DNA from: Drosophila persimilis
Taxonomy: Eukaryota; Arthropoda; Insecta; Diptera; Drosophilidae
Reading direction: 5' to 3'
Assembly: GCF_003286085.1 (NCBI RefSeq)
Contig: NW_020825317.1
Span: 3,410,001-3,474,000, forward strand
Length of the DNA: 64,000 nt
A program made the position numbers and the translations under genes. The notes beneath the pieces are model-generated. The model was not told the DNA's origin, did no database searches, and worked only from the letters and a program-made list of their open reading frames with translations. Below, piece by piece: positions 11,091-20,473 of the stretch. Within the stretch, counting starts at the first letter, position 1. Each line of letters starts with the position of its first letter.

Positions 11091-12856
11091 GTTTAGAGTT
11101 TTTAGAGTCGTACAGAGAATAAAAACACAAAAGTCACACGCACAACGCCAACTATAAACTATAAATATTCACACAAAAAATATATGCGACAATACGAAAA
11201 TAAACGGACGGGACAGCCACAACGGAACGAGTGCACGTCAAGAGAATGGGCCGACGAATGAGCGACACCGAAGCGACCCGGTTCGGTCCGGACGGAGAAC
11301 GAGAGACGCGATGGTCAGCTGTTCCGCAACAGCTGTCCGCGATGAAAGAGAGAGTGCTTTCACAGATGAGGTCTCTTCATAGATAGATAAATAGATCCTA
11401 TATAATATACATATTAAATGGAATATCTTCAGAAAGATCGTTCGACAAACATCGAATTTTGAAATAAGGTATTGCACAAATTAAGATCAGGATCTCATTG
11501 GCAGTGTATAAATCAAAATGGAATTCTGTCATATAGCAGGATTTCGTTGGGACACTCTTTATATGAAATGTACCACTGGGATGGTGGATCCTCATCAATC
11601 GATAGCTTGTTTGGGCTGTCAACTTGATGGATTTGTATCGTACCGTTTTTTCGAACGAACGGCGTGAAGTGATATCAGTTCCGTGCAGCAGTTACCGTTA
11701 GTGGGGAAGATTGATTTAAATTGAATCTGATTGGCAGCAATAACGCACAACGATATTTTTGGGTACGCTGCAATGTACATACGCCCATTTCGGGGCGCGG
11801 AAACACACGCACTACACAAAAGAAATGCCATCTGCACAGTCAGACACAGACGACAACCGACCAAATTGACTTTGAAATACCTTTGTGCGTTTGACCCGAA
11901 AATAGCCATGGCTCTGGTTCAGGTTCTGGTTTAGGTACGGCTTCGGTTTATGGCATGGGATCTACAGAAGCGTCACGCAATTTGAATATGCGTCTTGTGC
12001 CGTCATGTGCTTCCATTATTTGTTGTATGGGAGGGCTCTGTGATGACTCTATATGTGTCAATGGACACGTGCCCGTCCGCCCCATTTGGCCACAGTCCAG
12101 TGACGGGCAACTATTAATTAAAGTATTCAGTATGCATACATATATGTACTTGGAGCTTTCGCCATTCGGTAGACTCTATTAAATGGTTATGAGATACGGA
12201 TATCGCTGTTAAGGGAGCTACGCACATCTGTATGTATTCATACACACATGTGTATGTATGGTAGGATTAATTCCTTGCATCCATTCTACGCTCTATCTGT
12301 TGCCCACACACTCGCTGCGTGATCGAATGATCTCCTTTTCTGCTTCTTCTGCAACGGTACCTCTCGTAGTTTGACAGCGACTTTATTCGCATTGTTTTCT
12401 TTTCACACCCACACACACACACACACATACAGCGCGTGTGTAAACGTGTAAGCGTGTGTAGCTTTTAGACTGAATTTGTCTTGGCAGGATTTTATATACA
12501 TATATGTACATATGTACATATACATTGATTATCTTCCTTCACAGAAAGAAGAACGAACGTTTGGGAGTGTCTTCGTTTACTTTTTTCTTTTCATACTCTT
12601 TCCTCCAATTAAAAAAGCATAGACCGAACGTTCTATAAGTATATACGTTGTATACTTCTTACGATCAGTTCTCACAAAGTCAATAGATTTAATCACTATC
12701 CGCTGATTTTAAAGGGGAGTTCAGATATGGTTGGAGAATCATTTGAAGTCTCATCCACTTCATCAAAATGCTGACAAACTCTTTTACTTAGTAAATATCC
12801 TTGGGAAGGCCTGCCTATCTTTGAGTGTGTACTAAAAATCCTGTATCCCACACATA
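11091..12856. other. 5' flank of the V-ATPase gene and intergenic DNA
   Basis: The left part holds the V-ATPase promoter and 5' UTR. A short CA run with GT-rich sequence after it lies at about 12405-12465. No coding exon is visible; small ORFs here lack protein-like composition. Confidence 0.55.
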
Positions 12857-13379
12857 CTGGGTGCGCCATCTCTTATGTCGGTATTAAAGCATTGAATAGG
12901 TTGGACACTTGTAAACCGATTGACTTGAGTAGACCACTCTTGGAAACTACCGAAACAACGCGCTGAAATATGTAGTTATGCTGTACATTGCAAATAGTCG
13001 TTCAATGGTCTGAACGGTTACTGGTATTAAAAAATGGGAATATTGATTGGCTGCCCAGACTTCCTTTCGTGGGGTTATTTAAAAAGTTTACGCCAGCAAG
13101 TCTTATACCATTGAAGAGCTCAAGGCTGATATTCGTGACGATATCTTCGCTATATCGCCCGAGATGCTCGAAAATGTGATGGAAAACACAGAAAAATGGC
13201 ACATTATATTGTGTCCTATAAAGGCGGCCACTTGATTGATGTTGATTTCAAAAATGAGTCTGAATAAATTTTAAAGCACCAAATTAAATACCAAATAAAA
13301 ATACCCTATATTTGAAAATCAGTCGTTTTTTCAAAGCTATTCAAAGTTTAAATACCGAATTAAGAGATGGCGCTCCCTG
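12857..13379 (+). mobile_element. short Tc1/mariner-type element with TIRs and transposase C-terminus relic
   Basis: The ends are inverted repeats: CTGGGTGCGCCATCTCTTA at the left, and TAAGAGATGGCGCTCCCTG at the right. The reverse complement of the right end matches the left at 17 of 19 positions. Both ends are flanked by TA, the target duplication of this superfamily (12855-12856 and 13380-13381). Inside on the plus strand lies a transposase C-terminal relic. It reads WGYLKS at about 13069-13086 and then, after a frameshift, VYASKSYTIEELKADIRDDI and EMLENVMEN, matching the WGYLKxxVY...IRxxI...EMxxxVMEN pattern of DDE_3 transposases. At 523 bp it has lost most of the transposase and can only be a dead, internally deleted copy. 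Confidence 0.8.
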
Positions 13380-15187
13380 TATTTATGAATGTACATATTT
13401 GTGCCTGTGCGTGTATGCATACATCTATTAACACAATTTGTCTTCCTTCCTCTGCCCCCGTTTGATTGTGGCACGTCTTGGCCGTTGTCGTTGCCGTTGA
13501 CAGCATTATGGCAAAGTCAAGCTCCTTATGTGTGCGTGCAAATACTGTAAAAAACTGTGTATCGAGAAAGTATGCTACCATTTTACAATAGCAGGGGCCT
13601 AACATTCGAATTGGATTACTGTTTATCATACTTTAGACCTCTTAAAGAAAGGGTCTGTTAGGTCTTTCTTTGCTGACATTCCAGTATTTGATATAATCTT
13701 AAAGTTTTTTGGAAAAGTACTAACAATTTTTTTTAGTTTCTCCCGTTTAAAAAGAGGTTTAATGAACCATATTTTTAGATTGCAAATTTTTAAATTAAAA
13801 CTATAAAACTATAAGAAAACATAAACTATAAATAATATTCTTAATTAATTAATTATTCCTATTCACTTTCAGTGGATGATAGCGCCGAAGGGAACTGTTT
13901 TACCAAAAGGTGTGGAGTGAGGCTTCCCTGCAAGTCGCACATTTGTATGATCTAGGGCTATCAATATTACATTTATTCAGAAAATACATATATACTCTTT
14001 CCGACTGTAGTGAGACTTTTCGGACATACTGTACGTATTTACATTGTGTCTGGATGACGGCACACACAGCCTACCTCTCTCCTCCACTCCCTCTCCTTCT
14101 CCTTCAGAAAGTCACGCACAAAGGAGGGAAGAGGAGAAGAATCAACAGTTAGTTGCTGCGCTCAACAACAAAGTCAAATTCGCGAGGGAGTAAGAGCGCT
14201 TGAGCGAGTGTGAGCGAGTGTGAGTGAGGTGGAGGAGAGCAGCTCTCAATTTTACTGTTCGTTCCTGCAATTGTATTGGCATTTGGCCATAAGTCACGGC
14301 CAGCAATCGCTCACTCACTCGCACACAATCAAACACAAAGGCAGTTGCGTGTGTGCGTAATCATGGAAGTGCCTTGAAAGGGGTGACGGAATAACCTTTG
14401 CACTTCTGTATCCCTGTGACCCTGAGGCTACACGCCTCTGCCTCTGCCTCTACCCCTAGCTCTGCCGACATTTTTTATCCATACTTCGGGTGAGAGGAGA
14501 GGGATACACGAGCACGCACCACAGCGCCGTGATGCTGCTGCTGTGGCTCCAAGCTCCAGGCTCTACTCGTCGCAGTTCGCATTTGGCAGCGCCCGCAAGT
14601 AGGTTACACATTTTTTTCCAGGCTCGACAACAAGTGAAAGTAACTGAAAGTAACTGTAAATTGTTAAATAATTGTTTAAGTTAAGTGCGCTCCTTGGGTA
14701 AAGTTTGGTTTTTTCCTAATTGAAAAAGATAAGTGGAGAGAGCAGCAGACAAATAAGAGTAAAGATTTAAGCTCTCAAAGCCAGAGGTGTGTCAACAAGG
14801 CATCAAATGGGTAAGGGGCTCACACTCTCACACTTCCACTGCCTACTGCCTGCAAGGTGTCTTCATATGGGGTGAAGCATTGCCAGAAATGACTCATACG
14901 ATGGCTGCCTAATTGTTCGAGATCTCACCTCATTTAAATAATTCTGTATGTACCTTGCCCAACAGTGAGTGCACTTTTCATACATACATATGTATGTGTG
15001 TCTGAAAGAACGGTAGGACGACGGTAACAGCTAATTGCGTTATACGGAAAGTTAGATGAGCCCTTTGTGTGGTTATAACAGACATTTTGCAAATGTATGT
15101 ATAACAGAATTTCAATTAAATTAAAGGAGCATTCCATCCCCCAGGCACCCAGGCACCCACCCACCCACTTGCACTAGCATTGCCGTT
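13380..15187. other. intergenic region upstream of the N-acetyltransferase gene
   Basis: AT-rich to about 13900. It then becomes more mixed, with GAGCGAGTGT-type short repeats at 14190-14230 and a partial complement of them near 14308-14328. It may contain a 5' UTR exon of the gene at 15188, but none can be fixed. Confidence 0.5.
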
Positions 15188-15877
15188 ATGGAGTACAAAC
15201 TGATTGGACCAGAGCATTACGAGCAGGTGATCGACCACCTGAGGAGGAACTTCTTTGCGGACGAGCCACTGAACAAGGCCGCTGGACTGTGCCAGAAGGG
15301 ATTCGGGAACAGCGAGTTGGAGCACCACAGCCTGGAGACGCTGCACGATAAGCTCAGCCTGATGGCCGTGGATCGCAGCGAAGGAGCTGAACAGGAGGAA
15401 TGCAAGATAGCCGGAGTAATACTGAACGGCATCCTGCGCCCGGGCGACACAGCGCAGGCCCTGCAGAAGCTCCAGGCGAGTAGCGACCTCAACTTCAAGA
15501 AGATCTTCGAGCTGCTCTACAGCCACAACCTGAAGGTTGATCTCTTCGGGCGTTTCAAAGTCGATCGTATCTTTGATGTGCGCATCCTCTCGGTGGATGC
15601 GAGCTACCGCGGCCAGGGCATTGCCAAGGAGCTGGTTAGGCACGCCGAGTCGCTGGCCCGCAAGCGCGGCTTCCGCCTGCTCAAGGCGGATGCCACGGGA
15701 ATCTTCTCGCAGAAGATCCTCCGCTCCCACGGGTTCGAGCTATTTGCCGAACAGCTGTACGCCAAGTACACGGACGCAGGCGGTCAGGTCGTCCTGCCCG
15801 TAGAGGCGCCGCACATTAAACTCCAGCTGCTGACCAAAAAAGTGGGACACGACGATGGGGATGAGGATCCACAGTAA
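15188..15877 (+). CDS. AANATL7: arylalkylamine N-acetyltransferase-like protein (GNAT family)
   Basis: Cytosolic GNAT-fold acetyltransferase expected to move an acetyl group from acetyl-CoA to an amine, such as a biogenic amine or fatty amide precursor. It is a single 229-aa exon with an in-frame ATG (MEYKLIGPEHYEQVIDHL). Motif A for acetyl-CoA binding is visible as ILSVDASYRGQGIAKELV. It is followed by the helix HAESLARKRGFRLLKADAT and the motif-B region SQKILRSHGFELFAEQLYAKY. The N-terminal NFFADEPLN is typical of insect aaNATs. The tail is acidic (DDGDEDPQ). A poly(A) signal is at 16102-16107, and the gene converges on the GUCD1-like gene. I recall AANATL7 (CG13759) beside CG13760 and near Pdfr, hence the symbol. 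The substrate is unknown. Confidence 0.88.
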   Translation: MEYKLIGPEHYEQVIDHLRRNFFADEPLNKAAGLCQKGFGNSELEHHSLETLHDKLSLMAVDRSEGAEQEECKIAGVILNGILRPGDTAQALQKLQASSDLNFKKIFELLYSHNLKVDLFGRFKVDRIFDVRILSVDASYRGQGIAKELVRHAESLARKRGFRLLKADATGIFSQKILRSHGFELFAEQLYAKYTDAGGQVVLPVEAPHIKLQLLTKKVGHDDGDEDPQ

Positions 15878-16330
15878 GGCAGCAGCTCGCATTCAACAAT
15901 AATCTTTTGTATTTTCTACAGAGACACTCAACATATATAGTATTTATACATTCACAAAGGTATTGATAATCGTATTGGAATGTGGGCAGGACATCAGCCT
16001 GATCGGCGTCCTGTTTGCATAATTGCGTTTGTAATTGTTGTTTTTTTTTGGGACCAACTGCGTCAGATGCCGCGCGCGTATCAATGATATAACTAAACTC
16101 AAATAAAGTCCACTGTTGTGCCAATGAAATGCTTCGCTTCGACAACGTAGCAGCCAAGCCTAGCCAAACCATATTCCATTTCCAATCCAATCGAATCCTT
16201 CTTCGTTTAGTAATTTTCTAGCCTATCCAATAATATCACAAAGCGCAGATCCATCCTCCATTCAAGCACGGCAACTGCTGGGCAGGTACTACGATTACGA
16301 TGAGCAGCAGACGCTCCGCTCGGAGTCTCT

Positions 16331-17179
16331 TTATTCCTTGCTGGCCATCTGGTCGAATATCAAGATGATGTCCTCGTCCGTGCCATAGGCACGACGCGCC
16401 GTATCCATCGACTCGGCCAGGCAGCGGCAAATATCTACATACATAATGATTATATAGCTTTAGCTCTTAATTGATGGACAAATAGTAAGATACTTACGGC
16501 CATCGTGCACCTCCGGGTTGTGGTAGAATACCTTTTCGGTGGCCATGTCGTAGCCGCAGAGCACCACATAGTGTCCGGCATACCTTTTTTTGGTGGCGGC
16601 GGGCAAGCGTGTATTTCGGGCAATACAAGGAATATGGAAACAGCTTAGCGGACATGAGCAGGGGAGCTTGAGCAAACGGAAGGGGTTTGTCCACACTTAC
16701 CCGAACTTCTCCAGTACATTCTGCTTGCATATCTCGCAGGTGAGCACCGAGGCGTTGGTCAGCAGGATTACCGGACCGTGTCGCGCTAGATGCCTGAGAA
16801 TAACCTCCATGTCGACAGTGCGCTGCTCAACGCGCAACCCATGGGCCTTGGCATCCTTGAACTTGCGCGTCACGCGCTTCTCGTCCTTGTCAATTATTTT
16901 CGAGTAGTACGTGTGTTGGCTGTAGTTTGGATCGATGCCCAAGGTCTGGGTGTAGTACTCGTGACGCACTTGGTAGCGCAGCAGCAGGTAGCACAAATCA
17001 ATGGTCCAGGTACTCGACCCGAAGCCCTCCTCCTTGCAGATGGCCTCGAAATTGGTCAGCATCTCATCCCGCTGTTGGGTGGACAATATCATGATGATGC
17101 AGGACAGGCCGCAGTCCCAGTTGTACCTCTGCTGGTAGTGCGTCAGATTGTAGTGCTTGCTTTGTGGGAGGCCGTTCAT
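16331..17179 (-). CDS. CG13760: GUCD1-like protein (guanylyl cyclase domain-containing 1)
   Basis: Minus-strand exons 16701-17179, 16498-16583 and 16331-16434 join in frame to 222 aa. The protein has the Guanylate_cyc_2/GUCD1 pattern. It starts HYQQRYNWDCGLSCIIMIL, like a papain-fold cysteine after W-D-C-G. In the middle is HGPVILLTNASVLTCEIC. GHYVVLCGYDMATEKVFYHN supplies the His-Tyr-x-x-Leu motif, and DPNYSQHTYYS and AYGTDEDIILIFD also fit. The family name is historical; a peptidase-like fold is likely and the reaction is unknown. The poly(A) signal AATAAA (16330-16335 on this strand) overlaps the stop codon, so the 3' UTR may be extremely short. It is divergent from the zinc-finger gene, with 294 bp between the start codons. 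Confidence 0.87.
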
Positions 17180-17286
17180 TGTTCAGGAATGCTGCTCCTT
17201 CAGAAATGCGATGTTCTGCAACGTTTTAAGACCCGAATTGAGTATTTGGCCACCGAAATACAGATACAAAAACATATCATATTGAT

Positions 17287-17305
17287 TATCGATATAATAT
17301 CGATA
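17287..17305. promoter_or_regulatory. paired TATCGATA motifs (DRE) in a divergent promoter
   Basis: Two perfect TATCGATA octamers at 17287-17294 and 17298-17305, with a further AATCGATAT near 17378-17386. All lie in the 294 bp between the start codons of the GUCD1-like and zinc-finger genes. TATCGATA is the DREF/BEAF-class element of Drosophila housekeeping promoters. The function here is inferred from motif and position. Confidence 0.6.
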
Positions 17306-17473
17306 TTTGTTCTGAAAATTCCCTAACGCGTAAACGCATACCGATGCATCAATAGTTATAATTTTCAATAATTTATAATCGATATCGCCCATCGCTAGGT
17401 AAAGGTGTGACCGTACTGTAAAACATATAAACTACTCAATGCTGCAGTAAAAATATAAAAATATTCTGAAAAA

Positions 17474-19373
17474 ATGATTTGTCGTCTGTGCCTGAACACG
17501 CTGGACGAGCAGAATGCCGTCCTACTGTTCGGTGGCACCGTTCCCCCCGACGCCCCGCCGGACAGCGACAGTGCAGCGGCAGCAGGAACAGGAGCAGGAG
17601 CGCCAGCAGCAGCCAACAACAAACCAGTGCCGGAAAGCTATTTGGTCCAATTGATCTCGATCCACTTGTATCTCTGCGTAAGTAATACCCCATCCCACAG
17701 TATCCTGCAGTACGCAATTTGGCCATTTGCAGCTGTCACGCGATGATGCCATCTCCACCTGCATCTGCACCGACTGCTGCGGGCAGCTGGAGAGCTTCCA
17801 CAATTTCTGGAAGCTGGTGGAGCTAAAGCAGACGACACTGTGCAGCCAGTTTCTGGAGATTGACTGCGATGTGAACTGGTCGGAGGAGGGCGATGTTGTT
17901 GATGTCGATGTTGACGTCGATGAGGCGTCCCCTTGCCAGCTCCTCAAGGAGGAGCCTGAGTACGCCGAATCGAAGACTGTCGCAGCAGCGGCGACGGCGT
18001 TGGCAGTCAACAAGTTTCCGTGCATGTTTTGCGAAAAATCCTTTAAGATGCGCCGGTATCTAGAGGAGCATGTGGCCACCCATACGGGCGACCGGCCAAT
18101 TGCCTGTCCCTACTGCGAAATGGCCTTCCGCTGCCGCTCTAACATGTACACGCACGTGAAGAGCAAGCACACTACCCAGTGGCTGAAGGCGCGCGAAGAG
18201 CGCGATGCGGCCAAGTCCCAGAATCAGGTGCAGACCCAGCCAGATGTATCCAGCGAACTAGCTGTGATCAAAGAAGAGCCGCCACCAGCACCTACAGTTT
18301 CGCTTCCTTCTCCGCCGCCGCCGCCGCCGCCACTTCCACTGTCCGCCATCAAGAGTGATTCCATCGAAGCCATCAACTTAACGATGGCCAAAACGTCTCC
18401 ATCCACGATCCGCTCACGCACGACTCGGTCCAGCCGCCGCAAGACCCAGTCCCCCAAGAAGGTCCAAAACACCGAATGCAGTGCCAGCGACGGCGATGGG
18501 GATGTCGATGTCAAGGACAACAGCAGCAGCAGTCCAGTGCATCACGAGCATCACCACAACAAGCGCCTCAAGGAGAACGAACTGATGCTGGCCAATTACA
18601 ATGCAGTGGCCGCCGCTGTGGTGGCGGCGGCCTCGTTCAGCGACCGGACTGCCACCGGGCCGGCGGACAGCCTGCAGCAGCGTCTGTGTGCGAGCCTACT
18701 CCTCCAGCAGCAGCAGGATCTCTTAACGGCCATGACGGCAGCGGCGGCGAGTACGAGTGCAGCCACCACCATAACGACAGGAGCAGGCGGAGGGCTGTCG
18801 CATCCATACAGGTGAGGCACAGAGTCACAGAAGAAATGGTTCTAGCCCCAATATCGAATCTCTCTACAGCTCTGTGGCTGGAATGCTGGACAAGCGGCGG
18901 CACAGAATGGAGGATAGCGCTCCTCTGCCTGCCACTGGAACGCCCATCATTTGTCCCAGCTGCGGGGAGCTGCCCGGCCAGAATCATCGCTGCCTGACAA
19001 AGCCCAAATATGCCTGCGAAGTGTGCGGCAAGTGCTTCAAGATGAAGCGCTACCTGGAGGTAAGTACTGCGTGTGTCTGCGCAATCCGCAAGCCGCAAAC
19101 TTAAGCTTCTCCCTCTCTCTGTTGCGACAGGAACACTTTGCCACGCACACGGGCGTCAAGCTGCACACCTGCTCCTTCTGCCCCACAGAGTTTCGCTCCA
19201 AATCGAATATGTACCACCACACGAAGCGCAAGCACAAAGTCGAATGGGAGCGTTCGAGGGCCACGCGCACCGCTGCCGCTGCCAAAACGGTACAGACAGG
19301 TGCTGCCGGTGCTGTCCAGGAGGCAGCAGCCACAACATCCGTTGCCGCTTATGTGGACGCAGGGCACCCATAG
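17474..19373 (+). CDS. ZAD and C2H2 zinc-finger transcription factor
   Basis: A likely nuclear DNA-binding protein of the insect ZAD class. Exons 17474-17677, 17733-18811, 18870-19059 and 19131-19373 keep frame and give 571 aa. The N-terminal ZAD has paired cysteines: MICRLCLN, then CICTDCCGQLESFHNFWKLV after intron 1. ZADs mediate dimerisation. Two pairs of C2H2 fingers follow: FPCMFCEKSFKMRRYLEEH with CPYCEMAFRCRSNMYTHVKS (about residues 163-215), and YACEVCGKCFKMKRYLEEH with CSFCPTEFRSKSNMYHHTKR (about 473-525). The pairs are clearly copies of each other. Between them is a long disordered linker with poly-Pro, poly-Ser, a His-rich stretch and Ala/Gln runs. An acidic Val-Asp repeat follows the ZAD. 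I cannot name the orthologue. Splice joins are inferred, but all are in phase. Confidence 0.88.
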
Positions 19374-19847
19374 TTTTTATATTTGTATTATTCCTGTACT
19401 ATTCTATGTTTTGTATTGCATGCTAGCCCATAATGTATTTTATGTACTTATTTCTCTGTTCCGTGTCTGTCCTTCGTCCTCAAAGGAGGTTCCTGTTTGT
19501 GTATACTCTTCCCTCTGTATTCTCAATTACTAACGTTTGCCTTGGCGACTGCCAGACTGCGTCTGCATCTGGAGTTATCCTTCAAAAGTAAAACCTTTAT
19601 TTCCATAAAATGTTCAATCGGTTTTTTCTGTCCCCCAAAATGGCCCCGAAAATTACTTGTGGATTGCGTATCGGATGGACGTTGCAGGAGGTAATCTTTT
19701 TTTATACAGGTCTATGGATTATGGGTTCAATAAGACGTTATATATAAGTACTTTATGGAATCTGTCGAAGGAAAATGCGATTTATGCGGCAGTGCGTCTA
19801 TCCCGCACTTAAACTGAAGGTGAAAAGGTCATTGGCCTCCATCAATA

Positions 19848-20128
19848 TCAGTAGAAGGACAGCGCCTTGGAGCGAGTCGGGATCTGCAGCTGGATTTCGG
19901 GCATTATGTCGATGGCAGAGGAGGCCAGGAGACAGGTCGAAACCTGAATGTGTTCCGAAAATATCCAGAGCAGCGACAAGGCGACGGCAGTCGGAGTACA
20001 GATCAGCTCCTCGGCGGGTAGCGGGTAGCGCTTCCGAATGCCGATGGCCAGAAGTCCCGTGTTGTTCTTTAGAGGTCGTGGTGCATTCCTCCAGCAAACA
20101 TCATCTTCAAAAGGAATCTTGGATGACG
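19848..20128 (-). pseudogene. coding-like ORF without a start codon (unassigned gene end or relic)
   Basis: On the minus strand, 93 codons are open from just after a TAA at 20129-20131 to a TGA at 19848-19850. Codon choice is strongly coding-like (many CTG, GCC, ATC). The peptide contains NNTGLLAIGIRKRYPLPAEE and TAVALSLLWIFSEHIQVST. There is no in-frame ATG at its beginning and no good acceptor. It starts about 50 bp past the PHF12 poly(A) signal (20175-20180 on the same strand). A minus-strand AATAAA at 19596-19601 could serve it. It may be the 3' end of a decayed gene, a terminal exon, or a frameshifted small gene. I recognise no family. Confidence 0.45.
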
Positions 20129-20473
20129 CTTAGCATTAAAAACTTTGCTTTCTTCATCGTATTTCTTCTTAGACTTTATTCTTCATTTATACATTTGTGT
20201 GTGTTTGAGTGTGGGCTTTGAGGGGCTGGGATGTGGGGTTCTTCTACTACAATGACACAAAAAAATTACGACAGTGATCCTCCGTGGCACCTCCATTAGT
20301 TTTGTGTGAAGTTTAACTGTTGAATGCACTTGGCACTTAATTCTAGGATGAGGGATAATGGATGGATGGGGAAAAGTCTGCTAGCTGCTCTCACTGAGAT
20401 TTTCTGGGTAGGGAAGGGGGCATCTCTGGGGTCCCTGGGGTCCCTGGGGTCCTTGGCTACAATGCATTTTGTC

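Noticed and set aside
15116-15730. A 204-codon minus-strand ORF.
   Set aside because: It is the antisense shadow of the N-acetyltransferase exon.
20427-20455. Three copies of a GGGGTCCCT-type nonamer.
   Set aside because: A short minisatellite in the PHF12 3' UTR; no sign of function.
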